A stretch of DNA of 64,000 nt from Streptomyces sp. CG1 (lineage in GTDB: Bacteria > Actinomycetota > Actinomycetes > Streptomycetales > Streptomycetaceae), in contig NZ_CP163518.1 in assembly GCF_041080625.1 (NCBI RefSeq), positions 8,487,501 to 8,551,500 of the forward strand, read 5' to 3'. Below the pieces are notes generated by a model, which saw only the letters and a list, made by a program, of their open reading frames with translations, was not told where the DNA came from and searched no databases. Each line of letters begins with the position of its first letter. Position 1 is the first letter of the stretch. This document shows positions 46,969 to 55,324 of this stretch, piece by piece. A program made the translations under genes and the position numbers.

Positions 46969-48047
46969 GGGCGGCAGTACTCAACAAGGCGGGCGACAGC
47001 CTTCTCGAAGTGCGTGACGACGTGGAACTGGTCGACCTCGGGCCGGACGAGGTACGGGTGCGCATCGGTGCGTCGGGCATCTGCCACTCCGACCTGTCGG
47101 CGATCAACGGCGGTCTCTGGATCCCGACTCCCGCGGTGATGGGGCACGAAGGCGCCGGAGTGGTCGACGCGATCGGCGAGAACGTCACCCATGTCAAGCC
47201 CGGAGACCACGTGGTGATCGCCGTCTCCGTACCGTGCGGGGAATGCCGCAACTGCCTCGAGCGCAAGACGCCGCACCTCTGCGGCAATCTCTTCTTCGAG
47301 GTGGCCGGCAAGCCCCATTTCCGGTCCGGTGGTCAGCCGTTGGCCGCGATGGGAGCCATCGGGACCTTCTGCGGCATGGTCACGATCCGCAAGGAGAGCG
47401 CTATCGTCGTTCCCGACGACGTGCCCTTCGAAGTGGCGGCTCTCCTCGGATGCGGAGTGACGTCCGGACTCGGCGCCGTGCTCAACACGGTGCAGGTGAC
47501 CGCCGGCAGCAGCGTCGTGGTGATCGGACTCGGCGGGGTCGGCATCGCCGCGCTCCAGGGCGCCCGGCTGGCCGGTGCCGAAGTCGTCCTGGGTGTCGAC
47601 ACCGTCGAGTCGAGGACGGCCCAGGCCCGTCAGTTCGGGGCCACGCACACCTGTGCGCCCGAGGAACTCCAGGATCTCACCACCAAGTTGACCGGCGACG
47701 GCTTCGACTACGCCTTCGAGGCCGCCGGCAGCGCGATCGCCATGCGCGCGGCCTATGACTCGGCGCGACGCGGCGGTACCGCATGCGTGATCGGTCAGGC
47801 GGCCGAGTCGGAGCAGCTCTGCCTCAGCGCCTCCGAGATCTACTACAACGAGAAGCGTCTCACGGGCAGTTACCACGGCTCGGCGGACTTCGCCTCCGAC
47901 ATCGGACGCTTCATCGAGTACTGGCGTACCGGCGCACTCGACCTGGCAGGGATGATCACCCACCGCTTCGGCCTCGAGGACATCAACGAAGGCTTCCGGC
48001 ACATGGCCGGCGGTGTCGGCATCCGTTCCGTGGTCACGAGCTTCTGA
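46965..48047 (+). CDS. Zinc-dependent alcohol dehydrogenase (MDR family)
   Basis: The 360-residue product shows catalytic-zinc residues Cys in SGICHSD, His-Glu in GHEGAG and Cys in LLGCGVTSG, the structural-zinc cysteine cluster CGECRNCLERKTPHLC, and the Rossmann glycine motif GLGGVG. It is close in style to the mycothiol-dependent formaldehyde and class III-like alcohol dehydrogenases. It would oxidise or reduce an alcohol/aldehyde with NAD(H). Coupled translation with the ThDP enzyme points to action on that enzyme's product. Confidence 0.9.
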   Translation: MRAAVLNKAGDSLLEVRDDVELVDLGPDEVRVRIGASGICHSDLSAINGGLWIPTPAVMGHEGAGVVDAIGENVTHVKPGDHVVIAVSVPCGECRNCLERKTPHLCGNLFFEVAGKPHFRSGGQPLAAMGAIGTFCGMVTIRKESAIVVPDDVPFEVAALLGCGVTSGLGAVLNTVQVTAGSSVVVIGLGGVGIAALQGARLAGAEVVLGVDTVESRTAQARQFGATHTCAPEELQDLTTKLTGDGFDYAFEAAGSAIAMRAAYDSARRGGTACVIGQAAESEQLCLSASEIYYNEKRLTGSYHGSADFASDIGRFIEYWRTGALDLAGMITHRFGLEDINEGFRHMAGGVGIRSVVTSF

Positions 48048-48095
48048 CCGGCGGCACGCCGCGGAAGCCTCGACTGAAACGGAGGACTGGACCCC

Positions 48096-49121
48096 ATGCA
48101 GTACAACTTTCTCGGCCGCACCGGGCTTCGGGTGTCGGCACTCTCACTGGGCACGATGACGTTCGGCGGCAGCGGAAGCGCGTTCTTCGAAGGCGTTGGC
48201 GGAACGGACCAGAAGGAGGCCACCGCCATCGTCCACGTCGCGTTGGATCACGGCGTGAACCTGTTCGACACCGCCGACGTCTACTCCCGCGGTGTGTCCG
48301 AGCAGATGCTGGGACAGGCCCTGCGAGGCCGTCGTGACCAGGCGCTCATCGCCACCAAGGTGCACGGACGGATGAGCGACGAGGCCAACGACCTCGGTCA
48401 GTCGCGCCACCACATCCTCCAAAGCTGTGAGGCCTCGCTGCGCAGGCTGGGCGTGGACCACATCGACCTGTACCAACTGCACGGCTACGACGCCTACACC
48501 GACTGGGAGGAATCGCTCGACGCGCTCACCGAACTGGTACGGCAGGGGAAGATCCGCTACATAGGCTGCTCGAACCTGTCCGCATGGCATCTGATGAAGG
48601 CGCTGTCGGTCTCGGAGCGCCGGGGGTTCAGCCGCTTCGCCGTCCTCCAGGCGAACTACAGCCTGGTGGCCCGTGAGGCGGAGCATGAACTGCTTCCGCT
48701 GTGCGAGGACCAGAACCTGGGCTTCCTGGTGTGGAGTCCGCTGGCGGGCGGATATCTGAGCGGAAAGTACCCGGCCCAGGGCGAAGCCACCACACCGGGG
48801 CGTCGGGCGGCGGTGGGCGACCCCGGCACGATCGACCCGGACGTCGCCGCCGCGGTCCTCGCGGCGGCGGAGGAGATCGCCAAAGCCCACTCGGCGACCC
48901 CGGCACAGGTGGCGCTCAACTACCTGCTGGCCAAGCCGGGCGTCACCTCCGTACTCGTCGGGGCCAGAAGCCTCCACCAGGCCGAGGACAACTTCGGCGC
49001 GCTCACCTGGTCGCTGACTCGGGAGGAGGTCGCGGCCCTGGACGCGGCCAGCGCAAGGCCGTTGCCCTATCCCTACTGGCACCAGCGTCAGCACAACGGT
49101 CGGCGTTATGCCCGTGCGTAG
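48096..49121 (+). CDS. Aldo/keto reductase
   Basis: The 341-residue product is a TIM-barrel aldo/keto reductase of the YajO/AKR11-like type with the catalytic tetrad visible: Asp in LFDTADVY, Tyr in VYSRG, Lys in IATKVHG and His in LYQLHGYD. The NADPH-binding end GVTSVLVGARSLHQAEDNFGA is intact. A good GGAGG lies before the start. It reduces a carbonyl group of an intermediate. The C-terminal 14 bases overlap the start of the phosphotransferase gene. Confidence 0.9.
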   Translation: MQYNFLGRTGLRVSALSLGTMTFGGSGSAFFEGVGGTDQKEATAIVHVALDHGVNLFDTADVYSRGVSEQMLGQALRGRRDQALIATKVHGRMSDEANDLGQSRHHILQSCEASLRRLGVDHIDLYQLHGYDAYTDWEESLDALTELVRQGKIRYIGCSNLSAWHLMKALSVSERRGFSRFAVLQANYSLVAREAEHELLPLCEDQNLGFLVWSPLAGGYLSGKYPAQGEATTPGRRAAVGDPGTIDPDVAAAVLAAAEEIAKAHSATPAQVALNYLLAKPGVTSVLVGARSLHQAEDNFGALTWSLTREEVAALDAASARPLPYPYWHQRQHNGRRYARA

Positions 49122-49983
49122 CCGGCACGCGGAGGCCGCGGCCGAGGCCGATCCTGCTGAGCTGCTTCTCGTCGGTCCGGGAGCCGGTGGCGGAACCGTC
49201 CGGATCGGTGACACCGTCCGGCGCGAACCCGGACGGGCCTCGGACGCCATGCTCTCGGTCCTGCGGCATCTCGAGTCCGTCGGATTCGCGGGGGCGCCAC
49301 GGGTGCTGGGACAGGACGACCGGGGACGACGGGTGCTCAGCTACGTCCACGGAGACGTGGCGCTGCCGCCTTACCAGCCATGGGCGGCCGACGACTCGCT
49401 GCTGACCAGCGTGGCGACCCTGCTCAGGGATTATCACCGGGCCGTGGCGGACTATCGGCCCCCGCCGGGGATCCGCTGGCCGACCCGGGCGCCCGCAGAC
49501 CAACGCGGGGCCCTCGTGGGCCACTTGGACGTCTCGATGGCGAACGTGGTGTGCCGCGGTGGCCGGGCCGTCGCGCTCATCGACTTCGAGGAGGTGGGCC
49601 TGGTCACCGCACTCTGGGATGTCGTGCGCACGGTCAGGCACTGGGTTCCGCTCCTGGCGCCCGAGGACATCCCGGACGGGCTGGCAGGGCTCCGAGGCCG
49701 GCAGGGAGAGCGCCTGCGGCTGTTCGCGGACACCTACGGTCTGACGGCCGCCGAGCGAGCCGCCCTGGTCGAGACCGTCCTGCTGAACGCCGACGACTCG
49801 TATGAGCGCATGCGCCTAGGTGCCGCCGACGGTCACCCCGGCTACTCGGCCGAGTGGACCGGTCAAGCCGCCCGACGCAATCGGCGGGCCCGCGACTGGG
49901 TCCAGGCCAACCGGGGCTGCCTTGAGGGATGGCTTTCTGGGCGTCTGCCGGGCGACGGCGTGAGGGGCGAGCCACATGATTAG
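49108..49983 (+). CDS. APH-type small-molecule phosphotransferase
   Basis: The 291-residue product shows the aminoglycoside-phosphotransferase/choline-kinase catalytic loop as GHLDVSMANVV (Brenner motif with catalytic Asp and metal-binding Asn) and LIDFEEVG (metal-binding DFD-like motif with Glu in the third place). Residues 1-100 contain the nucleotide-binding lobe. It may phosphorylate a hydroxyl of an intermediate or protect the product by phosphorylation. The HAD phosphatase encoded next (8-base overlap) could remove the same phosphate, a pairing seen where a phosphorylated prodrug is activated on export. Confidence 0.8.
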   Translation: MPVRSRHAEAAAEADPAELLLVGPGAGGGTVRIGDTVRREPGRASDAMLSVLRHLESVGFAGAPRVLGQDDRGRRVLSYVHGDVALPPYQPWAADDSLLTSVATLLRDYHRAVADYRPPPGIRWPTRAPADQRGALVGHLDVSMANVVCRGGRAVALIDFEEVGLVTALWDVVRTVRHWVPLLAPEDIPDGLAGLRGRQGERLRLFADTYGLTAAERAALVETVLLNADDSYERMRLGAADGHPGYSAEWTGQAARRNRRARDWVQANRGCLEGWLSGRLPGDGVRGEPHD

Positions 49984-50599
49984 AGCGATTTTGTGTGACA
50001 TCGACGGTGTCCTCATCAGGGGTCAGTCGTTCAAGGACGTCCTGGAACGGGACCACGGCATCGACACCGCGGTGACGGCCACCTTCTTCGACACGGTCTT
50101 CGCCGACTGCCAACTCGGCACCGCCGACCTGCGAACGGAACTGGCCGCGGTACTGCCCGCCTGGGGATGGACGTCGAGCGTCGATGACTATCTGAGGCAG
50201 TGGTTCGCCGCGGAGAGCAACGCCGACCAGGAACTCCTCACCCTGATCGGCCGCTATCGCGGTGCGGGTCTGGGCTGCTATCTCGCGACCATGCAGGAAC
50301 CCCGCCGGGCCGACTTCATGCTGCGCGAACTGGGACTGGCCGACCACTTCGACGGGGCGTTCGTCTCCCACGCCATCGGTCACGCGAAGAGCTCACCCGC
50401 GTTCTTTCACACCGTGCTGGACCAACTGCCCGACCTCCGCCCTCATGAGCTGGTCCTCATCGACGACCAGCACGCCAACGTCCTCTCCGCCCGTGAAGCC
50501 GGCCTGCACGGCATCGAGTTCACCACGGTTGCGCGCCTGAGGCGTTCGGTCGAAGCGCTGATCGCGGACCAGAGTTATGCGAAAGGAGCACGGCGATGA
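49976..50599 (+). CDS. HAD-superfamily hydrolase
   Basis: The 207-residue product has all HAD motifs: motif I CDIDGV (nucleophile Asp), motif II LATMQEP (Thr), motif III Lys in GHAKSSPAFF and motif IV LIDDQHANV. A small helical cap sits between motifs I and II, as in the class C1 haloacid dehalogenase/phosphoglycolate-phosphatase group. It probably dephosphorylates a small molecule. It overlaps both neighbours, phosphotransferase upstream and sulfotransferase downstream. Confidence 0.87.
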   Translation: MIRAILCDIDGVLIRGQSFKDVLERDHGIDTAVTATFFDTVFADCQLGTADLRTELAAVLPAWGWTSSVDDYLRQWFAAESNADQELLTLIGRYRGAGLGCYLATMQEPRRADFMLRELGLADHFDGAFVSHAIGHAKSSPAFFHTVLDQLPDLRPHELVLIDDQHANVLSAREAGLHGIEFTTVARLRRSVEALIADQSYAKGARR

Positions 50600-51612
50600 G
50601 TCTGACGGACGGCAAACGGATGCTCCTGTGTGACTATCGGCCGGACACCGACGGCGTGGGCTACATCGACATGGCCGGCGCGCGCTTCACGGAACCCTTC
50701 TTCGTGCAGTCGGTCATCGCCAGGCTGCAAGCGGTTCCCCGCGCGGTCGAGTTGGCCGGTGACCGACGGGAACTGATGGCGGGGCTCGACCAGCCGAGCC
50801 GGGGTCTGCCCTTGCGCGGCATGATCTTCCACACCGGCAGGTGCGGTTCCACGCTGCTGGCCAACGCGCTGTCGGCGATTGAATCGATCATGATTCTCAA
50901 GGAGCCGTTGTTCCTGTCCTCGCTCTCCATCGCCGCCACCGGGCCGGACACCGATGAGCTGGCCGACCGGACGCGCTCGCTGTTCTCGCACGCCCTGGTG
51001 CCGACCAGGCCGCAGCAGACCGACCTGGTACTCAAGCCATCCAGCTGGAATGTCCTGGGCAGCGACTTCTGGGAGGCTGTGACGGAGGGGCGCCCGCGCG
51101 TCTTCGTCTGGCGCCCCTGCGCCGAAGTCATGGAATCCATGCTGGAGTCACCGGCCGGCTGGGCGACGGGGGTGGAGCCGTTCCTGCCGCCGTCCGTCCT
51201 CGAAGCGGAACAGGCGGCCACGTCAGCGGCGGCGAGGCGGGGGCTCTCGCTGCCCATGCGAACAGCGATGGCGGCCTGGCTGGCCACCGCCGCCCGAGGT
51301 GCCGAACTGGGCAAGGCAGGCGCCCTGGTCATCCCCTATGAAGCCATCCGCCGCGACTTCCGAACCGTCGTCGTGCGCGTGCTGCACCACCTGGGCATCG
51401 CCGTGTCGCCCGAGGTTCTGCAGACCGCGGTCTCGGTCGCCAACGTCTATTCCAAGGATCCGTCGGGAGCTCTGCCCTTCACATCGGTACAACCGCGCGC
51501 GAAATTGCCGAACGCTCTCCGCGAGGCGATAGAAACCGCGGCCCACGACATCGAGACGGCGCTCACCGCGCTGGCCGACCCGCTGGACCGGCACGGGGAG
51601 CGTCTGCGATGA
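50596..51612 (+). CDS. PAPS-dependent sulfotransferase-like protein
   Basis: The 338-residue product contains the 5'-phosphosulfate-binding P-loop FHTGRCGSTLLANAL at about residues 76-90 and downstream a 3'-phosphate-type region (RPRVFVWRPCAEVMESML). These identify the sulfotransferase fold. The family moves sulfonate from PAPS to a hydroxyl or amine. The N-terminal 70 residues are extra. It overlaps the HAD gene (ATGA) and the next gene. Some family members have lost sulfotransferase activity, so the reaction is a prediction. Confidence 0.75.
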   Translation: MSLTDGKRMLLCDYRPDTDGVGYIDMAGARFTEPFFVQSVIARLQAVPRAVELAGDRRELMAGLDQPSRGLPLRGMIFHTGRCGSTLLANALSAIESIMILKEPLFLSSLSIAATGPDTDELADRTRSLFSHALVPTRPQQTDLVLKPSSWNVLGSDFWEAVTEGRPRVFVWRPCAEVMESMLESPAGWATGVEPFLPPSVLEAEQAATSAAARRGLSLPMRTAMAAWLATAARGAELGKAGALVIPYEAIRRDFRTVVVRVLHHLGIAVSPEVLQTAVSVANVYSKDPSGALPFTSVQPRAKLPNALREAIETAAHDIETALTALADPLDRHGERLR

Positions 51613-52196
51613 GGAGGAACCGGACCACCCACCTACTCGTCCCCCACCCCGGGACCGGAAGCGGCGGAGTCGTCCTCCTGGACACCGACCTCCACCCCGA
51701 CACGCCGGCTGAGCTCGCCCGGCTCGCGGAGTCCCTACGACACGATGGTCGATCATCCGTGTTCCAGGCGAGCGCTCGTCCGTCGCAGCGCCCCTTCGAC
51801 CTCGTATCGCGCGCGTTCGGCGGCACTCTGCATCAAGGCACGGACACGGTCGCGAGCGCTCCGTACGCGCCGGTGAGCGAGCGGACCGACCTCTCGCTCC
51901 TCCCGCGGGAAATCGTCGCCCAGTTCAGCGTCGTATCCGAGGTCCTCGCGTCTCTTGCCCGACGCGCGGCCGGCACCTTCGTATTGGTCGTGCTCGAAGA
52001 CCTGCAATGGGCCGGCCAGGCGGACATCACGTTCGCCACTCGCCTGCTGACGTACACCAGGACGTCGCCCATCTGGTTCATCGCCACTCATCGCCGAGGC
52101 CGTCCCTCGGTCCGGCTCGCGCACTTCCTGGAGGCCGCGTCGGCCCGCCAGTCCGAGTGTGAGCGTGCTGCTGATCTCTGCCCTGGAGCCTCATGA
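51609..52196 (+). CDS. Degenerate AAA/LuxR-type ATPase domain fragment
   Basis: The 195-residue product resembles the first part of the ATPase domain of large LuxR- or SARP-type regulators: the Walker B region LVVLEDLQWAGQADITFATRLL and sensor strand WFIATHRRG are clear. Where Walker A should be, it reads PHPGTGSGGVVLLD, without the Lys-Ser/Thr. No helix-turn-helix or TPR region follows. Both ends overlap neighbouring genes (4 bases each), so it is translated within the operon rather than being random debris. It may bind a protein partner, or be a regulator relic. Confidence 0.6.
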   Translation: MRRNRTTHLLVPHPGTGSGGVVLLDTDLHPDTPAELARLAESLRHDGRSSVFQASARPSQRPFDLVSRAFGGTLHQGTDTVASAPYAPVSERTDLSLLPREIVAQFSVVSEVLASLARRAAGTFVLVVLEDLQWAGQADITFATRLLTYTRTSPIWFIATHRRGRPSVRLAHFLEAASARQSECERAADLCPGAS

Positions 52197-53458
52197 TGAC
52201 CGGCATCAACCCCAGACTCGGAATCCCCGTCGACGAGACGGTACGAGGCCTCGACGAGCTCGCGGTCGCGCTCAATCACTGCGTGCTCCTCCTCGCCTCC
52301 TGGACCTGTGACATCCCGGAGATCGAGGCGAAGATCCTGGTCGGGGACCATCTGCACCGAGACGCCCGCACCGTGTCCGCGCTGCGGTACCGCATCGAGG
52401 AGCTGGCGCACGACCCATCGCCCCAGGTGGATCCGGCGAATACGGCGCACTGCCCGCCGGACCTCGCGGTGGTCTCCTGGCTGGATGCCACCCTGCCTCG
52501 GCTGTACGGGCTCTACTTCGCGGTCAAGAGCCGTCTCGCGGAACGCATGCGAAGGCATGCCGGGGCGACTCATCCGGTGGCCGACGAACCGACGGTCCGT
52601 CTCCTGCGGGAGGCGGCCGACGACCTCGAAGCGCAGGTTCGTGACGCCGGCGAGGTCATGGACCAGCTACGGATGATCTTCCCTGACCTTCCGGCGCCCG
52701 CCGTCACGGCCGCGGAGTGGGATCGAGCCCGGGCCGCCGGCGCATCGGGCTTCCGGCACGTCCGTCCGACCGAGGCCCGACGGGACTCCCGCTTCCGGGT
52801 ACTCCCCGACGCCCCGCCCGTGCCCCTCAGAAGCAGCGAAAGCATCCCGGCCCATCTCCACGGTGTGCTGATGGCCACCGAGATCCCCACGATCGAGACC
52901 TGCGGGCGTGCCGTAGCCGATTTCCCGGACATGCCCTGGGAGTTCGTCCTCGACATGGGCCGCCAGTCCTGGGACGAATCCCGGCACGCGCGGATGCTCT
53001 ACGAACGCATGACGCAGCTCGGTGGGCGTCCGGGCATGGAACCGGTCGACCGGCAGGTCTGGGAGCTGACCGACGGGCTGCCGTTGGAGCTACGGCTCGC
53101 CGTCCACCAGAGGACCGGCGAGTGGCTCGGAGTCGACGGAACCATCCTGAACGCGGGACGGTTCCGGGACTACGGCGACCCACTGTCGGCTCAGATGTTC
53201 GACTACATCGCGGCCGACGAGATCACCCACGTACGCATTGGCAACACATGGGTGCACCGCCTCGCCGGTAGCGATGAACGGGTTCTCGAGATCCAGGAAG
53301 CCGCGCTCCGGCACAGGTCCGGCTTCAGTACGACGGTCAACGGCTCCCCTCAACTGCCCTTCAACCACGAGGTGTGCGTACGGGCGGGCTTCAAGGAGTG
53401 GGAAATCGAGGCTCTGGAGCAGCGCAGGACCGGGCTGCCGACCGCATCCGAATTCTGA
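52193..53458 (+). CDS. Ferritin-like diiron protein (DUF455-like)
   Basis: The 421-residue product is helical. Its C-terminal half has the ferritin-type diiron pattern: Glu in MATEIPTIETCGRA, then Glu-x2-His in WDESRHARMLYERM, and later Glu-x2-His in AADEITHVRIGNTW. This resembles the DUF455 group of ferritin-like proteins. The N-terminal 170 residues are a separate helical domain. It is the second oxygen-activating diiron scaffold in this operon besides the one at 43238. The reaction is unknown; hydroxylation or N-oxygenation is plausible. Confidence 0.75.
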   Translation: MMTGINPRLGIPVDETVRGLDELAVALNHCVLLLASWTCDIPEIEAKILVGDHLHRDARTVSALRYRIEELAHDPSPQVDPANTAHCPPDLAVVSWLDATLPRLYGLYFAVKSRLAERMRRHAGATHPVADEPTVRLLREAADDLEAQVRDAGEVMDQLRMIFPDLPAPAVTAAEWDRARAAGASGFRHVRPTEARRDSRFRVLPDAPPVPLRSSESIPAHLHGVLMATEIPTIETCGRAVADFPDMPWEFVLDMGRQSWDESRHARMLYERMTQLGGRPGMEPVDRQVWELTDGLPLELRLAVHQRTGEWLGVDGTILNAGRFRDYGDPLSAQMFDYIAADEITHVRIGNTWVHRLAGSDERVLEIQEAALRHRSGFSTTVNGSPQLPFNHEVCVRAGFKEWEIEALEQRRTGLPTASEF

Positions 53459-53484
53459 CGACGAACAGATAATGGAGATCCAAG

Positions 53485-53904
53485 TTGGCAGACGTCGACA
53501 CACTCACCCGTGTCTTCCGTGACTATCTCGCCTCCATGCCACCGCAGTTGAACTACATCCTGCCGGAGGATCTGGCGATCGCGGTGCGCGAGGAAGAGGA
53601 CAAGTTCTTCATCCTGGACAACAGGACGCCGGAAGCCTACGCGGCGGGGCACATTCCCGGTGCGGTCAACATCTGGATGAAAGACCTGCTGGCGCCCAAT
53701 AATCTTGCCCGCCTGCCCCGTGACAAGAAGATCGTCGTGTGCTGCTGGGTGGGCCACACGGCCAGCCAGCTGCTTCCCATACTGTCGACGCTCGGATTCG
53801 ACGCGATCGGGTTGAAGTACGGAATGGGTACCGCGAAGCAGTCCTCGGAGTCCAAGCTCGGATGGGCGGAGCAGAATCTGCCCGTCGAGACGAACAAGGC
53901 ATAA
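53485..53904 (+). CDS. Rhodanese-domain sulfurtransferase
   Basis: The start is TTG at 53485, supported by GGAG 7 bases upstream and by the lack of a later start before the conserved fold. The 139-residue product has the single rhodanese domain: FFILDNRTPEAYAAGHIPGAVNIW and the active-site loop VVCCWVGHTA, whose second Cys aligns with the persulfide-carrying Cys of CxxGxx. It probably supplies sulfur or modifies a thiol in the pathway. It is separated by 26 bases from the ferritin-like gene and by 30 from the GTP cyclohydrolase-like gene. Confidence 0.85.
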   Translation: MADVDTLTRVFRDYLASMPPQLNYILPEDLAIAVREEEDKFFILDNRTPEAYAAGHIPGAVNIWMKDLLAPNNLARLPRDKKIVVCCWVGHTASQLLPILSTLGFDAIGLKYGMGTAKQSSESKLGWAEQNLPVETNKA

Positions 53905-53934
53905 ACAAACGAGTTATTGATCGGAGAAACAACA

Positions 53935-54528
53935 GTGAACGTATCCTCGACCGCTCTCTTTCGGTCCCTCTATGGGGACTTCAGCCTGGCGGCATTCGAG
54001 ATGGCCCCTGATAGAACGCATCTCGCCATGTGGCAGGGCGATCTGACGTCCGATGAGCCCTTGCTCACGAGGGTGCAGTCCGCCTGCACCACCGGAACCG
54101 CCCTGGGCGCGATCATCTGCGAATGCAGGGATCAGGTGGCCAAGGCCGTGTCGACCATCGCGAAGGAGGGGCGTGGCCTCTTCCTGTACCTGGACGAGGA
54201 GGCCCGCGGGCACGGTATGCGCGAGAAGGTCAACGGCATGGTGGAGATGAACCACGGCGCGAGCACAGTGACCGCCTACACCGGGCGCGGACTGCCCGCA
54301 GACCGGCGCACCTATGACGATGTCGCGCCCATACTCGCCCATCTGAACACCACCAAGCTACTGCGCGCGATCACCAACAACCCCGCCAAGATCTCCGCGC
54401 TGTCCCTCAGCGGCTACGAGATCACCGAACGTGTGGCGATCGAAGTGGAGCCGACCGAGCTGACCCGGGACTACCTGTTGACGAAGAAGTCCGATTTCGG
54501 CCACCTCCTCACGCTGGTCGACAACTGA
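53935..54528 (+). CDS. GTP cyclohydrolase II paralogue with Tyr-to-Met change
   Basis: The GTG at 53935 follows GGAG (a TTG at 53917 is less likely), giving 197 residues. It aligns without gaps to RibA: zinc ligands Cys51, Cys62 and Cys64 (SACTTG, ICEC), EARGHGMREK in place of EGRNIGLLNK, Asp123 and Arg125 in place of the catalytic Asp126/Arg128, and ITNNPAK. The position of E. coli Tyr105 is Met102. In S. coelicolor a RibA paralogue with Met at this place stops at the formamidopyrimidine nucleotide (FAPy) instead of completing deformylation. I infer the same here: conversion of GTP to FAPy as a pathway entry. No other rib genes are present. Confidence 0.82.
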   Translation: MNVSSTALFRSLYGDFSLAAFEMAPDRTHLAMWQGDLTSDEPLLTRVQSACTTGTALGAIICECRDQVAKAVSTIAKEGRGLFLYLDEEARGHGMREKVNGMVEMNHGASTVTAYTGRGLPADRRTYDDVAPILAHLNTTKLLRAITNNPAKISALSLSGYEITERVAIEVEPTELTRDYLLTKKSDFGHLLTLVDN

Positions 54529-54542
54529 GGAAACACATACAG

Positions 54543-54582
54543 CCCGTGCCGAGCCGATGTCGAGGCGCTGGCTCGGCACGGG
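54543..54582 (+). terminator. Strong hairpin after the cyclohydrolase gene
   Basis: A perfect 13-base stem (CCCGTGCCGAGCC and GGCTCGGCACGGG) with a 14-base loop begins 15 bases after the stop. It probably ends the transcript of 43238-54528 or reduces read-through into the membrane-protein genes. Confidence 0.75.
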
Positions 54583-54607
54583 ACACATGTCGAGGGAGCG
54601 GTGTGAT

Positions 54608-54853
54608 GTGGACGTCATGCGCAGGGGGGTTGGTTTGTTTCGCTGTCTCCTCCCGCCCGAGTCCGCTCCGCGGATCGCGGCACCCCGGTTGGAGGAGGAG
54701 GTCAACGGCTTCGATGCGGATCGCCAAGTCGTGGTCTGCGCCTGCATACAGTGCGACCGGAGCGTGCCGCCGAAGCGCAAACGGCTCGCGCGGTACGGCC
54801 TGGCGTCGTGGTCGGCCCGTCGGTGCTCGCTGGTGGCACGGATCGTGCCCTAG
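54608..54853 (+). CDS. Small Cys-containing protein of unknown function
   Basis: A GTG at 54608 follows GAGGGAG by 7 bases and opens an 81-codon frame with strong third-position G/C, supporting real coding. The product has VNGFDADRQVVVCACIQCDRSVPPKRKRLARYG; the CxCxxC cluster could bind metal or iron-sulfur, and the tail is very basic. A competing overlapping frame (to 54869) looks like a shadow. I recognise no family. It is 9 bases from the next gene, so they are likely co-transcribed. Confidence 0.45.
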   Translation: MDVMRRGVGLFRCLLPPESAPRIAAPRLEEEVNGFDADRQVVVCACIQCDRSVPPKRKRLARYGLASWSARRCSLVARIVP

Positions 54854-54862
54854 CCGGGAGAG

Positions 54863-55324
54863 ATGGTGAGCACCATCGGCCCGGTGGTGGCGGGAGTGTT
54901 GGTGGCGCTCCAGATCGTGGCCGTTCTCCGCCGGGTCGAGGCGTGGCCGTTCTCCGCCTACGAGATGTACTCCCACGACTGGCGAATGTCGACCGTCGCC
55001 ACCTACCGGGTCAGGCTCGTCGCCGTGAAAGGCACAGAAGTGTGGTGGCAACCGCAGCTCGATAAGGACAGACAGGCGTTCTCCATCCAGTTCGCCGGTT
55101 TGCTGCACACATCGACCGACGCCGAGCAGTTCGGTCTGCGCGCACGCGAGTTGATCGAGCGTCTCGTGATACCCGACCTGTACGGCGCCGGACGGCCCAC
55201 CAACCGATTCCGGAGAATCCAGGTGCTGGAACGGCGAGTCACGAGCGGGCATGCCGGCCTCTCGATCGACGAACGGCTCGCGTACTCGGTACTGGTGACC
55301 GGCCCGAAGAGCGATGTCGTATGA
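54863..55324 (+). CDS. HTTM-associated small membrane protein
   Basis: The 153-residue product has one N-terminal membrane helix (IGPVVAGVLVALQIVAVL) followed by WPFSAYEMYSHDW, a pattern found in small proteins or domains paired with HTTM (vitamin-K-carboxylase-like) membrane proteins, where it reads WPFxxYPMYS. The remaining 110 residues are a soluble alpha/beta domain. CGGGAGAG precedes the start, and the stop overlaps the next gene (ATGA). It probably forms a complex with the protein at 55321. Confidence 0.7.
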   Translation: MVSTIGPVVAGVLVALQIVAVLRRVEAWPFSAYEMYSHDWRMSTVATYRVRLVAVKGTEVWWQPQLDKDRQAFSIQFAGLLHTSTDAEQFGLRARELIERLVIPDLYGAGRPTNRFRRIQVLERRVTSGHAGLSIDERLAYSVLVTGPKSDVV

